From: Coriobacteriaceae bacterium
Lineage (GTDB): Bacteria; Actinomycetota; Coriobacteriia; Coriobacteriales; Coriobacteriaceae
Reading direction: 5' to 3'
DNA length: 64,000 nucleotides
NCBI GenBank assembly: GCA_025992855.1
Contig: DAJPGB010000001.1
Location: forward strand, 186,001-250,000
The stretch's first letter is position 1. Every line of letters starts with the position of its first letter. The translations under genes were made by a program, and so were the position numbers. The notes under the pieces are model-generated. The model had not been told where the DNA came from and made no database searches. It worked only from the letters and a program-made list of their open reading frames with translations. Positions 16,789 to 34,588 of the stretch are shown piece after piece.

Positions 16789-17328
16789 CTATGCTCCTAG
16801 CGTATCTTGCGAAGCATCGCCCAGGTGCTCCGACAAAGCTGAATTCTGCAGCTGCTCAAGCTCATCCAAAACAGAACGAGCCTCTTTGAATGTCTGCGCG
16901 ACGCGCTCCATGGTGCTCACTTTCTCCTCTTTAGGCTTTGGCCGAGCATCTTCGGTAATCGCGATGGCATTTGCAACGGCCAAGTCTCCAGTAAGCGTAA
17001 TGGAAAGAGCGACCTCAACAACACCCAGCTCTTGAGCAATCTCGAGCGCGCGACCGGAAAGTAAAGCTTTCGGTTTTCCGAGCTTATCGCGCGTAACCGA
17101 AACATCCTTGCGGCCAACACCTTGGCTAAATCCCGTTCCGAGAGCCTTTAGCACCGCCTCGCGCGAAGCAAAGCGGCTGGCATAGTGAGCGGCAGGACGC
17201 GAAGAGGCATCGCAATACGCGCACTCTTCTTCGGTAAACACACGCCGAGCAAACGACGGCGTCTTTTCAAGAATTGATTTCATGCGGGAAATCTCGACGA
17301 TGTCAACGCCGATACCAGCTTCAGCCAT
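16789..17328 (-). CDS. acpS: Holo-[acyl-carrier-protein] synthase with C-terminal extension
   Basis: The product is about 179 residues. It transfers 4'-phosphopantetheine from CoA to acyl carrier protein. Motifs are GIGVDIVEISR (metal-binding Asp), FT.EE..YC and RFASREAVLKALGTG. The core family is about 120-130 residues; here a Lys/Glu-rich helical tail of about 45 residues follows from ARPKPKEEK onward. Start ATG 17328 has GGAGGTG upstream; the ATG at 17340 overlaps that site and is unlikely. It is the first gene of the acpS-to-tsaD operon. Confidence 0.93.
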   Translation of the reverse strand: MAEAGIGVDIVEISRMKSILEKTPSFARRVFTEEECAYCDASSRPAAHYASRFASREAVLKALGTGFSQGVGRKDVSVTRDKLGKPKALLSGRALEIAQELGVVEVALSITLTGDLAVANAIAITEDARPKPKEEKVSTMERVAQTFKEARSVLDELEQLQNSALSEHLGDASQDTLGA

Positions 17329-17357
17329 GTTCACCTCCATATTGCACAGACTCAGTT

Positions 17358-17387
17358 ATTGTAGCCCGTTCACAGAAGATGCGACAA
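17358..17387 (-). promoter_or_regulatory. Candidate promoter of the acpS-nnr-alr-udg-tsaE-tsaD operon
   Basis: On the minus strand, TTGTCG (17382-17387) and TACAAT (17358-17363) are 18 bp apart, about 30 bp before the acpS start. Confidence 0.65.
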
Positions 17388-17437
17388 ACGAGGGTCATAA
17401 AACACAGCGACTATGTGAGATAGAAGCCCATAAACGC

Positions 17438-17469
17438 AAAAAAGGGGGAGGCCGCGAGGCCTCCCCCTT
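17438..17469 (-). terminator. Terminator of rRNA operon 1
   Basis: An 11-bp GC-rich stem AAGGGGGAGGC / GCCTCCCCCTT is followed on the minus strand by TTTTTTGC. An identical copy follows the second operon at 23221-23252. Confidence 0.9.
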
Positions 17470-17502
17470 CTTCAATCCAAGCGTACGGCTCGGTGCCGTC
17501 CA

Positions 17503-17623
17503 CCGGTCAGCGGCGCCCTGGCCTCCCACGGGCTGACCCCGCAGTACTCTCGGCGCGATGGGGCTTAGCTTCCGGGTTCGGAACGGGACCGGGCGTGCCC
17601 CCCATGCTCTGGCCGCTGACCGG
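17503..17623 (-). rRNA. rrf: 5S ribosomal RNA (operon 1)
   Basis: The minus strand shows the 5S terminal helix (GGTCAGCGGC with GCCGCTGACC), the CCGTTCCGAACCCGGAAG segment, and GAGAGTACTGCGGGG. Boundaries are accurate to a few bases. Confidence 0.93.
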
Positions 17624-17769
17624 TGGGCGGCGCCCACCGTTACGGTGTCCGGTGTCTACTCACGTGCCCTGGGGGCCGCATGGCGCATAGGAGAGGTGAC
17701 TCGGGGGCATCCTCGTGCCCGGACCGCGCGCATGAGCGCTCAGTCCCGCGGGCCGCGAGGTGCGGTTCC

Positions 17770-20745
<2,976 letters not shown>

Positions 20746-20999
20746 CTCTCGGGCCCGCGGGATATCCACGTGTCGCTAAAATTAATTAATCGATATCATG
20801 AATAGCGCTCGTATGTCGCAATTCGGGTATCTCATACCGCGGCACAGTAGTTGACTGTGCTCGCGATCAGATGCTCCTCACTCATTTATAAGTGAATTCT
20901 TCTTGTTTGGATCGGATGAATGATTGCTATCATTCTGTCTGATAAATCGCAGAAAAGAATCGAGTCTGGAAGAATGATCTTCCATCTCTCTCCTATCGC

Positions 21000-21016
21000 T
21001 ATGCGGCTCTCAAGGT
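21000..21016 (-). promoter_or_regulatory. Conserved motif in 16S-23S spacer 1 (antitermination-like)
   Basis: The minus strand reads ACCTTGAGAGCCGCATA, nearly the same as ACCTTGAGAACCGGATA in the leader before 16S. The motif recalls the conserved TTTGAGAACTCAA leader segment of actinobacterial rRNA operons. The spacer (20746-21136) contains no tRNA. Confidence 0.5.
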
Positions 21017-21134
21017 ACGCGGGTGCGACCCCGGGGACCGGGTGCTGCGGGGACTTCATCGCGGGCGACATCCACCGGACGGGCTCCTGCCCTCTATTCG
21101 AGTTAAAGTTTGTCTCTCTAAGAACGTATCTCCC

Positions 21135-22648
<1,514 letters not shown>

Positions 22649-23157
22649 TATATGGGCTTCGAGCCCGTCCGGTCCTCACAACTATTAGCTGATCGGTTCC
22701 GTTCGATTCATATGGTTCTATTTGATAGGAAAAGGAATTTCTCGGGGCCGCCTCTCGGCGGCCTTGCGAAAAACAAATCCAAGTTAGACCATTTCAAATG
22801 GTTCGATGTCTGCCCGGATGCGACACATCTGGTGTGTCCATCCTCGCAGTATCCGGTTCTCAAGGTGCACGCCTTCGCGGCTCATCCGGTTCCACCGGGC
22901 CGCGCGGCAAGGAGATATATTGCCAGACCGGAGGGGCCTGCGGGGCGGGAATCGCGCACTCCATATTTTGTTCACAAATGAATCATGAGGCCCTGAAAAT
23001 AGCCAAGGTCTTATAGGTGGCCATAGTTCCCAGACAGACCGTATGACCTCGGTGATCTTGCTGTCTGATGTAGACGTACTGGTCTTATACCCCAATCAAC
23101 GGGAGGCATATGCTCATGGATGCAAGAAGCGATATTGCTTTGAGCAACCGACTTAAA
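22649..23157 (-). other. Leader and promoter region of rRNA operon 1
   Basis: No protein gene is supported. The first 280 bp upstream of 16S match the leader of operon 2, and the two diverge at about 22937. A small hairpin GGCCGCC-TCTC-GGCGGCC lies at about 22748-22766. The promoter must lie in the unique part, but I cannot choose convincing -35/-10 boxes by eye. Confidence 0.6.
22850..22866 (-). promoter_or_regulatory. Conserved leader motif of rRNA operon 1 (antitermination-like)
   Basis: The minus strand reads ACCTTGAGAACCGGATA, shared with the 16S-23S spacers and the operon 2 leader. Likely part of an rRNA antitermination or processing signal. Confidence 0.5.
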
Positions 23158-23201
23158 TAGCAATGGGGGCCCTATCAAACAACGATAGGGCCCCATTGCT
23201 A
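23158..23201 (-). terminator. Second terminator between the two rRNA operons
   Basis: An 18-bp stem with one bulge (23158-23176 with 23184-23201) is followed by TATTT on the minus strand. It lies after the main terminator of operon 2 and would stop read-through into operon 1. Confidence 0.7.
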
Positions 23202-23220
23202 CATGATTCTCCTGTAATGC

Positions 23221-23252
23221 AAAAAAGGGGGAGGCCGCGAGGCCTCCCCCTT
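23221..23252 (-). terminator. Terminator of rRNA operon 2
   Basis: Same 11-bp stem and T-run as the operon 1 terminator. Confidence 0.9.
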
Positions 23253-23285
23253 CTTCAATCCAAGCGTACGGCTCGGTGCCGTCCA

Positions 23286-23406
23286 CCGGTCAGCGGCGCC
23301 CTGGCCTCCCACGGGCTGACCCCGCAGTACTCTCGGCGCGATGGGGCTTAGCTTCCGGGTTCGGAACGGGACCGGGCGTGCCCCCCATGCTCTGGCCGCT
23401 GACCGG
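23286..23406 (-). rRNA. rrf: 5S ribosomal RNA (operon 2)
   Basis: Identical to the operon 1 copy over its length, shifted by 5783 bp. Confidence 0.93.
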
Positions 23407-23552
23407 TGGGCGGCGCCCACCGTTACGGTGTCCGGTGTCTACTCACGTGCCCTGGGGGCCGCATGGCGCATAGGAGAGGTGACTCGGGGGCATCCTCGTG
23501 CCCGGACCGCGCGCATGAGCGCTCAGTCCCGCGGGCCGCGAGGTGCGGTTCC

Positions 23553-26527
<2,975 letters not shown>

Positions 26528-26781
26528 CTCTCGGGCCCGCGGGATATCCACGTGTCGCTAAAATTAATTAATCGATATCATGAATAGCGCTCGTATGTCG
26601 CAATTCGGGTATCTCATACCGCGGCACAGTAGTTGACTGTGCTCGCGATCAGATGCTCCTCACTCATTTATAAGTGAATTCTTCTTGTTTGGATCGGATG
26701 AATGATTGCTATCATTCTGTCTGATAAATCGCAGAAAAGAATCGAGTCTGGAAGAATGATCTTCCATCTCTCTCCTATCGC

Positions 26782-26798
26782 TATGCGGCTCTCAAGGT
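26782..26798 (-). promoter_or_regulatory. Conserved motif in 16S-23S spacer 2
   Basis: Same ACCTTGAGAGCCGCATA as in spacer 1. The spacer again has no tRNA. Confidence 0.5.
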
Positions 26799-26916
26799 AC
26801 GCGGGTGCGACCCCGGGGACCGGGTGCTGCGGGGACTTCATCGCGGGCGACATCCACCGGACGGGCTCCTGCCCTCTATTCGAGTTAAAGTTTGTCTCTC
26901 TAAGAACGTATCTCCC

Positions 26917-28430
<1,514 letters not shown>

Positions 28431-28835
28431 TATATGGGCTTCGAGCCCGTCCGGTCCTCACAACTATTAGCTGATCGGTTCCGTTCGATTCATATGGTTC
28501 TATTTGATAGGAAAAGGAATTTCTCGGGGCCGCCTCTCGGCGGCCTTGCGAAAAACAAATCCAAGTTAGACCATTTCAAATGGTTCGATGTCTGCCCGGA
28601 TGCGACACATCTGGTGTGTCCATCCTCGCAGTATCCGGTTCTCAAGGTGCACGCCTTCGCGGCTCATCCGGTTCCACCGGGCCGCGCGGCAAGGAGATAT
28701 ATTGCCAGACCGGAGGGGCGTCCGGGGCGGGAATCTGGGCGCACACATTTCCTACACATTTTGGGATTCAGCTGACGTTTGCCAGCCGTTACCTACCATT
28801 CACCGAGCGCGTCTTTATGGAGAGCGGTCTCATGG
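28431..28835 (-). other. Leader and promoter region of rRNA operon 2
   Basis: Shares about 285 bp with the operon 1 leader, then becomes unique from about 28719. No protein gene is supported. The downstream end abuts the 3' end of the phosphohexomutase gene. No promoter boxes are convincing by eye. Confidence 0.55.
28632..28648 (-). promoter_or_regulatory. Conserved leader motif of rRNA operon 2
   Basis: ACCTTGAGAACCGGATA on the minus strand, as in operon 1. Confidence 0.5.
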
Positions 28836-30236
28836 CTAGAGCGGATAGGCTCCCCTAGCTAAAGCGCAACCGGCATCGAGTAGCTCATCGCGCTCCTCCA
28901 CCGAAAAGCCCTCGGCGTATACGCGCACAACCGGCTCGGTCCCACTCGGACGAACCAGCAACCACGTGTCATCCTCAAATGCCAAACGCAAACCATCCAT
29001 ATGGCTCACGCTCTGTGGGACCTTGCCGCATATCGACTTGGGATTTATACCCGGAAGCAGCGTTCGCAGCGACTCGGCGTCCTCGGCTTCGAGGCGCAAA
29101 TCGCGGCGCCCGTAGCTCGTCTTGCCAAAACTGGCCTCGAGCTGATCAACCAGAACGCCCAAAGGCGCGCCCGTTTTTGCCATAAGCTCACACAGAATCA
29201 GACAGGCAAGGATTCCATCGCGCTCGGGCATATGGGCGGCGATGCCAATACCACCGGCCTCCTCACCGCCCATGAGGACACCGCCCTTTTTCATTTCTGC
29301 CGCTATATATTTAAAACCCACCGGCTTGACGGTCACGCGGCAACCGAGCGCCTCGGCAATACGGCGTACGAGCGTCGAACACGAGAGATTGACGACGATA
29401 CGGCCCTCAAGATTTCGGAACTGCACGAGATCGCCCAGTACGAGCGCCATGATCTGATGTGGGTGTATATATCTACCGCGCTCATCGACCGCTCCGATGC
29501 GATCGGCATCGCCGTCGGTCACCAACCCGGCGCACGCTCCGTCCTCGACAACAGTTCGTTCGCAGGCATCCACCCACGGCTCGACCGGGTCGGGGCAAAT
29601 ATCCTCTTGACCGGATTCCTGTCCGGCATGTATCTCGTGGACCTCGACGCCAAGCTCGCGCAGCAGGTCGGCAAGATAGCCCTGGGCCGCACCGCCCATG
29701 GGGTCAACCACCACACGCAGGTGGGCGGCTCGAATGGCGCACGAATCGACAAACGATGCCACCGCCTGCATATAGTCAGGGATAATATCTGCGGTGCGGT
29801 AGTGTCCCTCGATCCCCATCGGCTCAGGAGCCATGGTATCTTCGAGCTCTTCGATGACATCCTGGTTGGCCGTCGAGCCGTCTCCCATGCGCAGCTTAAG
29901 ACACAGATAGCCCTGTGGATGATGGGACCCCGTCACCATGAGTGCGCCGCAGGCATCGCCGTCATATGCCGCCGCCCACGTAAGGGCAGGGGTCGGGACA
30001 GGCCGAGATGCGAGCACGGCATCCAATCCGTGAGCCGCAAGCACGCCCGCCGCAAGCTCAGCGAACTCGTGCGCCTGGGGCCGGGTGTCGAATCCTATAT
30101 ATACCGTTTTGCCGGGATTGGTTTTTTGCCACAACTCGCCGACGGCATCGGCAATGCGGGCAACGTTGTCGACGGTAAAGTCCTCGTCGACGCGAGCACG
30201 CCAACCGTCAGTTCCAAAATGAATTATCGCGCACAC
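28836..30236 (-). CDS. Phosphoglucomutase/phosphomannomutase family protein
   Basis: The product is about 466 residues with the four alpha-D-phosphohexomutase domains in order: the phosphoserine loop as TGSHHP (usually TASHNP), the Mg-binding loop DGDADR, the sugar-binding loop GGEEAGG, and the phosphate-binding loop RPSGTEP. It interconverts hexose 1- and 6-phosphates; the exact sugar cannot be told from these motifs. Start GTG 30236 has TGAGGTG 7 nt upstream; the GTG at 30251 overlaps this site and is less likely. It stands alone between rRNA operon 2 and the homocysteine methyltransferase gene. Confidence 0.9.
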   Translation of the reverse strand: MCAIIHFGTDGWRARVDEDFTVDNVARIADAVGELWQKTNPGKTVYIGFDTRPQAHEFAELAAGVLAAHGLDAVLASRPVPTPALTWAAAYDGDACGALMVTGSHHPQGYLCLKLRMGDGSTANQDVIEELEDTMAPEPMGIEGHYRTADIIPDYMQAVASFVDSCAIRAAHLRVVVDPMGGAAQGYLADLLRELGVEVHEIHAGQESGQEDICPDPVEPWVDACERTVVEDGACAGLVTDGDADRIGAVDERGRYIHPHQIMALVLGDLVQFRNLEGRIVVNLSCSTLVRRIAEALGCRVTVKPVGFKYIAAEMKKGGVLMGGEEAGGIGIAAHMPERDGILACLILCELMAKTGAPLGVLVDQLEASFGKTSYGRRDLRLEAEDAESLRTLLPGINPKSICGKVPQSVSHMDGLRLAFEDDTWLLVRPSGTEPVVRVYAEGFSVEERDELLDAGCALARGAYPL

Positions 30237-30359
30237 GCGCAGACACCTCACAGTGTTTAGATCATGGTACGCATGAGGTATACCCGCAACGAGTGTTCAG
30301 CAACCTGCCGGAACAGGCATTCACCATTTGGGCAAATGCTGCCGAGGGCGTACAGACAA

Positions 30360-30388
30360 TAAAAAAAACCGCCCCGTAAGGAGCGGTT
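30360..30388 (-). terminator. Terminator after the homocysteine S-methyltransferase gene
   Basis: Stem AACCGC..CC / GG..GCGGTT with loop GTAA, followed by eight T on the minus strand, directly downstream of the stop codon. Confidence 0.85.
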
Positions 30389-30394
30389 TAACCT

Positions 30395-31288
30395 TTATAT
30401 ATCGAGCGCCTCGGCCATCGCCGCCGTAGTGATCGCCGTGGTTCCACAGCAACTGCCAACCATTGCGGCACCGGCATGCCTCCATTCGATGCATGCGCAC
30501 GCGAAGGCTTCGGGGTTCTCGTGCCATACGGGGCCATCCTGAGTCTGGACCGGATCGCCCACGTTGGGACGCACCGTGACGGGCGTAGTCGCCGCTGCAA
30601 CCATCCTGGGCACTGCGGCGCTCGCGGCCGCAAGCGAACAGCAGTTGACGCCAACCGAGCTTGCGCCGTGTTTCTCGGCGTACAAAACGGCTGCCTCGAT
30701 GTTGAGGCCATCGCCCAGCAGATCGCCTTTATCGTCAACGACAAAACTCACCAGAACAGGCATGCCGTCGGCGGCATCTCGGGCGCCGGCAAGTATGGGC
30801 TGCAAATTGCGGATAGACGTCACCGTCTCGATCAGCAGGCCGTCGACACCGGCATTGAGCAAGGCGTGCGCCTGCTCGCGCGCAATGCCTCGGATCTCAC
30901 GATACTCGGCAGAGTCCTCGGCAAACCACTCAATACCGATCGGGCCCATCGAGCCCAGCAGCAGTTGAGGGTGCGCCTGGCGGGCATCATCGACGGCCCC
31001 GCGATTGACCTCCGCCACGGACGGCGTGATCTGGTCGTGCTTGAGGGCATAGCTTGATGCCTGAAAGGTATTGGTGATGAGCACCTGCGCGCCGGCGGCG
31101 ACATAAAGGCGATGGATACGAGAAACGGTCTGCGGCTCTGCCAGATTCCAAAACGCCGGTGGAATGTCGGCGGCATCGTACTCGCTCATCAGCACACTGC
31201 CCATGGGGCCCTGCGCCAACAGGGTCTCACTCGACAAACGGCGCGCAAGCTCCTCGGCACCAAAGCGGTTGTAGTAACTCGTATCCAT
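30395..31288 (-). CDS. Homocysteine S-methyltransferase family protein
   Basis: The 297-residue TIM-barrel enzyme has the zinc Cys motifs GVNCC (about residue 213-217) and GSCCGT near the C-terminus, and the early segment TNTFQAS. Members methylate homocysteine to methionine using S-methylmethionine, SAM or betaine, or form the N-terminal domain of MetH. The length fits the stand-alone MmuM-like group. The gene starts 8 bp after the stop of the DtxR-type regulator, so the two are likely co-transcribed. Confidence 0.88.
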   Translation of the reverse strand: MDTSYYNRFGAEELARRLSSETLLAQGPMGSVLMSEYDAADIPPAFWNLAEPQTVSRIHRLYVAAGAQVLITNTFQASSYALKHDQITPSVAEVNRGAVDDARQAHPQLLLGSMGPIGIEWFAEDSAEYREIRGIAREQAHALLNAGVDGLLIETVTSIRNLQPILAGARDAADGMPVLVSFVVDDKGDLLGDGLNIEAAVLYAEKHGASSVGVNCCSLAAASAAVPRMVAAATTPVTVRPNVGDPVQTQDGPVWHENPEAFACACIEWRHAGAAMVGSCCGTTAITTAAMAEALDI

Positions 31289-31296
31289 ATATCCCG

Positions 31297-31719
31297 CTAT
31301 TCCTCGACGCTAATTCCCTGCTTTTCGAGATAGGCGAGCCAGCGGTTCATCGTGTCCTCGGAAAGCGCATGCTCCATCATGCACGCCTCGGAATCGGCGC
31401 GCTCAAAATCGACGCCGAGCTCTTGGACCAAAAACGTGCGGATGAGGCGATGGCGGTACCAGATAGCCGTACCGACCTCACGACCGCGCTCGGTCAGGAT
31501 GACCTTGCCGTAGTGCGATTGCTCGACAAGCTCGGACGTTTTAAGCGCCGAGACCGCCTTATTGACCGATGCCTTGGAGACACCGAGGCGCTGCGCGATA
31601 TCGACCGATCGCACACCGTTGGTCTCCCCCTCTTCGCTCTCGATGCGAACCATGCACTCCAAGTAGTCTTCGTTCGCCACCGTCAGGTGCAGCTCGCGCG
31701 AGCTATTTGTCGTTTCCAT
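31297..31719 (-). CDS. DtxR/MntR-family metal-dependent transcriptional regulator
   Basis: The product is about 140 residues. It has a winged helix (DIAQRLGVSKASVNKAVSAL at about residues 40-59) and the metal-binding and dimerisation region with E..CMMEHALS, where DtxR and MntR carry their Cys/Glu/His metal ligands. No SH3-like third domain is present, as in MntR. Start ATG 31719 follows GGAAGG closely; ATG 31740 is the alternative. It is divergent from pepT with a 20-bp palindrome between them, a plausible own binding site. Metal specificity is unknown. Confidence 0.85.
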   Translation of the reverse strand: METTNSSRELHLTVANEDYLECMVRIESEEGETNGVRSVDIAQRLGVSKASVNKAVSALKTSELVEQSHYGKVILTERGREVGTAIWYRHRLIRTFLVQELGVDFERADSEACMMEHALSEDTMNRWLAYLEKQGISVEE

Positions 31720-31750
31720 GACCTTCCGTCCCTTCTGCATTCAATGGGTG

Positions 31751-31792
31751 ATTCTACCCCATCCAAGCGCCGCGGTATGCCGTGGCATACCG
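31751..31792 (-). promoter_or_regulatory. Palindromic operator and promoter between the DtxR-type gene and pepT
   Basis: A perfect 20-bp palindrome CGGTATGCC-GT-GGCATACCG (31773-31792) overlaps the -35 position of a minus-strand promoter whose -10 is TAGAAT (31751-31756). The layout suggests autoregulation. Confidence 0.5.
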
Positions 31793-31839
31793 TGCTAGAG
31801 TTCTTGTTGCACACGACGACCAAGATTGGAGCGGTCTGT

Positions 31840-33087
31840 ATGGAAAACAACACCACGAACCCCGATGTCCTTGAGCGCTTTTTGCGCTACGTCCAGATCA
31901 ACACGCAATCCGAGGATGCAAACTGCGACCAGGTGCCCTCGAGCACCGTTCAGTTTGACCTCGCCAACGTACTGGCCGAGGAGCTGCGCGAGCTCGGCGC
32001 GGCCGATGCCCATGTGACCGAGCATGCCTATGTCTGCGCGCATATTCCCGCGAGCGCTGGCGCCGAGGACAAGCCCGCTCTGGGCCTGATCGCGCACCTC
32101 GATACCACCGAGGTCGCCCCGGGCGCCGGCGTGAAGCCGCACATTGTGCACTACGAGGGCGGCGACCTGGTCTGCGGCACCGTTGACGGCAAGCCCGTGG
32201 CCATGAGCACCGCCAAGCTCCCCGCCCTGAACGACCTCGTGGGCGAGGACCTGGTCTGCAGCGACGGCACCACGCTGCTGGGCGCCGACGACAAGGCGGG
32301 CGTCGCCGAAATCATGGCGCTCGTCGCGCGCATCGCTCAGAATCCCTCGCTGCCCCACCCCGCGCTCGGCATTTGCTTCTGCCCCGACGAGGAGATCGGC
32401 CACGGCGCCGAGTTGCTGGATATTGAGGCCTTTGGCTGCAAGTACGCCTACACGGTCGACGGCGGCCCCATCGGCGAACTGGAGTGGGAATGCTTTAACG
32501 CCGCCGAGGCGACCGTCTGCTTTGAGGGCCAGTCCATCCACCCGGGCGACGCTAAGGGCCGTATGGTCAACGCAGGCAATCTGTTCTGCGACTTCAACGC
32601 GTTGCTCCCCTACGTACAGCGCCCGGAGTATACGGAAGGCTACGAGGGCTTTTATCACCTTGAGGGTGTATCTGCGACCGTCGATCACGCCACAGCGCGC
32701 TATATCGTCCGCGACCATGACGCCGCCAAGTTCCAGCAGAAACTCGACCTTATTGATGCCGCTGCCTCGATGCTCAACCAGCGTCTGGGTGAGGAGCGCG
32801 TGACGGTCGAGATTAAGCAGCAGTATCGAAATATGGCCGAGATCGTTCGTGACTATCCCGAGCTTATTGATGTTGCCAAGGAAGCCTACCTTGCCTGCGG
32901 CGTTGAGCCCCAAGTGCTGCCAATTCGTGGCGGCACCGACGGCGCCCAGCTGTCGTTCCGCGGTCTGCCCTGCCCCAACCTTTCCACCGGCGGCTATTGC
33001 TACCACGGCGTCAACGAGTTCGTCCCGGTCAGTTCGCTCGTCAAGATGACCGACGTGCTCCAGGAGCTCGTCGCCCGCTTTGCATAG
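31840..33087 (+). CDS. pepT: Peptidase T (tripeptide aminopeptidase, M20B)
   Basis: The 415-residue metallo-exopeptidase cleaves N-terminal residues from tripeptides. It has the zinc motifs LGLIAHLDTTE, LGADDKAG, CPDEEIGHGA, YTVDGG and the late NLSTGGYCYHG segment of PepT. The ATG at 31840 is preceded by GGAG and gives the family's normal length; the open frame extending back to 31159 crosses the divergent regulator and is not coding. An intrinsic terminator follows. Confidence 0.95.
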   Translation: MENNTTNPDVLERFLRYVQINTQSEDANCDQVPSSTVQFDLANVLAEELRELGAADAHVTEHAYVCAHIPASAGAEDKPALGLIAHLDTTEVAPGAGVKPHIVHYEGGDLVCGTVDGKPVAMSTAKLPALNDLVGEDLVCSDGTTLLGADDKAGVAEIMALVARIAQNPSLPHPALGICFCPDEEIGHGAELLDIEAFGCKYAYTVDGGPIGELEWECFNAAEATVCFEGQSIHPGDAKGRMVNAGNLFCDFNALLPYVQRPEYTEGYEGFYHLEGVSATVDHATARYIVRDHDAAKFQQKLDLIDAAASMLNQRLGEERVTVEIKQQYRNMAEIVRDYPELIDVAKEAYLACGVEPQVLPIRGGTDGAQLSFRGLPCPNLSTGGYCYHGVNEFVPVSSLVKMTDVLQELVARFA

Positions 33088-33111
33088 GGAACTCGAACAA
33101 TCTAGGTAAGC

Positions 33112-33152
33112 AAAACCGCCCCGTCCTCAAAACCGAGAACGGGGCGGTTTTT
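33112..33152 (+). terminator. Terminator of pepT
   Basis: Stem AAAACCGCCCCGT / ACGGGGCGGTTTT with a T-run; strong intrinsic terminator, near-symmetric. Confidence 0.88.
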
Positions 33153-33188
33153 GGTGCAAGGGGAGTAGTCAGCACCGCAGGTTGAGCC

Positions 33189-33340
33189 AACGTCAGCGAG
33201 CGACGTCCAAGGCGAACAAGTTGGCATGAAAAAGGCAGGGCATTGACCTTCTGGTCATGCCCTGCCTTTTGAATGACAAATTGTCGCCTTGGGCGGCGCG
33301 CAGCGTCGAGCCGTTACGGCGTTTGGTAAAACGCCGTAAC
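33189..33340. repeat. Family A structured repeat (copy 3)
   Basis: Outer arms CCAAGGCGAACAA (33207-33219) and TTGTCGCCTTGG (33280-33291) pair with one unpaired A. The central stem AAGGCAGGGCAT / ATGCCCTGCCTT (12 bp) is capped by GACC-TTCT-GGTC (33245-33256). After CGCAGCGTC, a hairpin with 12-bp arms GTTACGGCGTTT / AAACGCCGTAAC around GGTA (33313-33340) directly abuts the stop codon of the LCP gene. Confidence 0.8.
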
Positions 33341-34576
33341 TTAGTAGTTGGCCTCGTAGCCGTTACCGTCGCCGGTGGGCTCTTCGTAGTAGTCCGAATC
33401 GCTCGAATCGCCTGAGTCATCGGAATCGTCAGAGCTGACCGATGAAGTTGCGGTACCGTTTGCGTAGTCGTCAGACGTGTTGTTGTTCAGGTCGCCGATC
33501 GTAGAACTGGAACCGTCGGAAAGACCCATGGTGTTGGGACCCTTGGGATCCTTGCCGGCATCGACGCGCTCCATCATTTCCTTGAGCTCGTCCTCGTAGA
33601 CAGAGACGTAGCTCACACCGTCGATCATGGTGCTGTCGTCGGCGTACGAGGGCAGGTTGGCCGAGTAGATACCGTCGACATCCATACCGCGCATGGCGTT
33701 GACCGTAGCCACGATATCCTGAACGCTCATATCGGTTACGAGCATATCGGACAGCGAATTAACCAGGCCAAAAATCTTCGTGGCATCGAAGTTATTGAGA
33801 ATCTGGTTGGCAAGGGCGCCAAGCACCTGACGCTGGTGGCGCATGCGCGTGTAATCGCCGTCGGCATAGGTGTAGCGGCAGCGGGCATAGGTAAGGGCGG
33901 TGGCACCGTCCATATGCTGCTGGCCAGCGGTAATCTTAATATCCAGGTGCTCGGGGTCGTCAACATCATCGGTTGCGTTAATGTCGATACCGCCAACCGA
34001 ATCAATCAGCGCCTGCATACCGTCGAAGCTGACCTCGGCATAGTGGGAAATCTGAACACCGCACAGCTCGTTGACCGCCTCGACCATGGCCTCGGCGCCG
34101 CCAACGGTATGGCAGGCGTTGATCTTCATGGTCTCGCCCTTGTACTCGACCTTGGTGTCGCGCGGAACGGAAATGAGCGTCGCCTGCTTTTGCGTGGGGT
34201 CGATGCGTGCCAGGATAATCGAGTCGGCACGATACGTATCCTCGCCCGGACGGCCGTCGGTGCCAAGAAGCAGCACGTAGAACGGATCCTTTGCCTCATC
34301 GGTGTCAACCAGAACCCGACGCAGATTATCGGTAATGACATTAGAATCGCCGAGCTTGCCCATAATGGTAGCAAACCACAGGCCGGCAGCGGTAGTGGCA
34401 CTCAGCAGCACACCAAGCACGACAATGAGCGCGACGTGACGAATCGTGTGGCTACGACGACGTTGACGAGCGCGCTCGGAATAGCGAGCCACGTTATCGC
34501 GACTGTAGATCTTGGCCTGCGCACCAGTTGAGGGTCTTCGGGCGGTGGTATCCGCGAGGGGCTTTTTATTAAACAT
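33341..34576 (-). CDS. LytR-CpsA-Psr (LCP) family cell-wall glycopolymer transferase
   Basis: The product is about 411 residues: a basic cytoplasmic N-terminus, one membrane segment (about 47-70), then the extracellular LCP domain (about 95-290) with LLLGTDGRPGEDTYRADSI, SVPRDT and RMRHQRQVL. LCP proteins attach wall glycopolymers to peptidoglycan from undecaprenyl-linked donors. The C-terminus (from about 345) is a disordered Ser/Asp/Gly-rich tail ending in Tyr and Glu residues. Start ATG 34576; a GTT-spaced AGG site is upstream. It follows murA by 12 bp, so the two probably form a transcription unit. Confidence 0.92.
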   Translation of the reverse strand: MFNKKPLADTTARRPSTGAQAKIYSRDNVARYSERARQRRRSHTIRHVALIVVLGVLLSATTAAGLWFATIMGKLGDSNVITDNLRRVLVDTDEAKDPFYVLLLGTDGRPGEDTYRADSIILARIDPTQKQATLISVPRDTKVEYKGETMKINACHTVGGAEAMVEAVNELCGVQISHYAEVSFDGMQALIDSVGGIDINATDDVDDPEHLDIKITAGQQHMDGATALTYARCRYTYADGDYTRMRHQRQVLGALANQILNNFDATKIFGLVNSLSDMLVTDMSVQDIVATVNAMRGMDVDGIYSANLPSYADDSTMIDGVSYVSVYEDELKEMMERVDAGKDPKGPNTMGLSDGSSSTIGDLNNNTSDDYANGTATSSVSSDDSDDSGDSSDSDYYEEPTGDGNGYEANY

Positions 34577-34588
34577 AGGCAACCTGCA

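Noticed and set aside
31159..31839. N-terminal extension of PepT
   Set aside because: The open frame crosses the oppositely transcribed regulator; PepT homology begins at ATG 31840.
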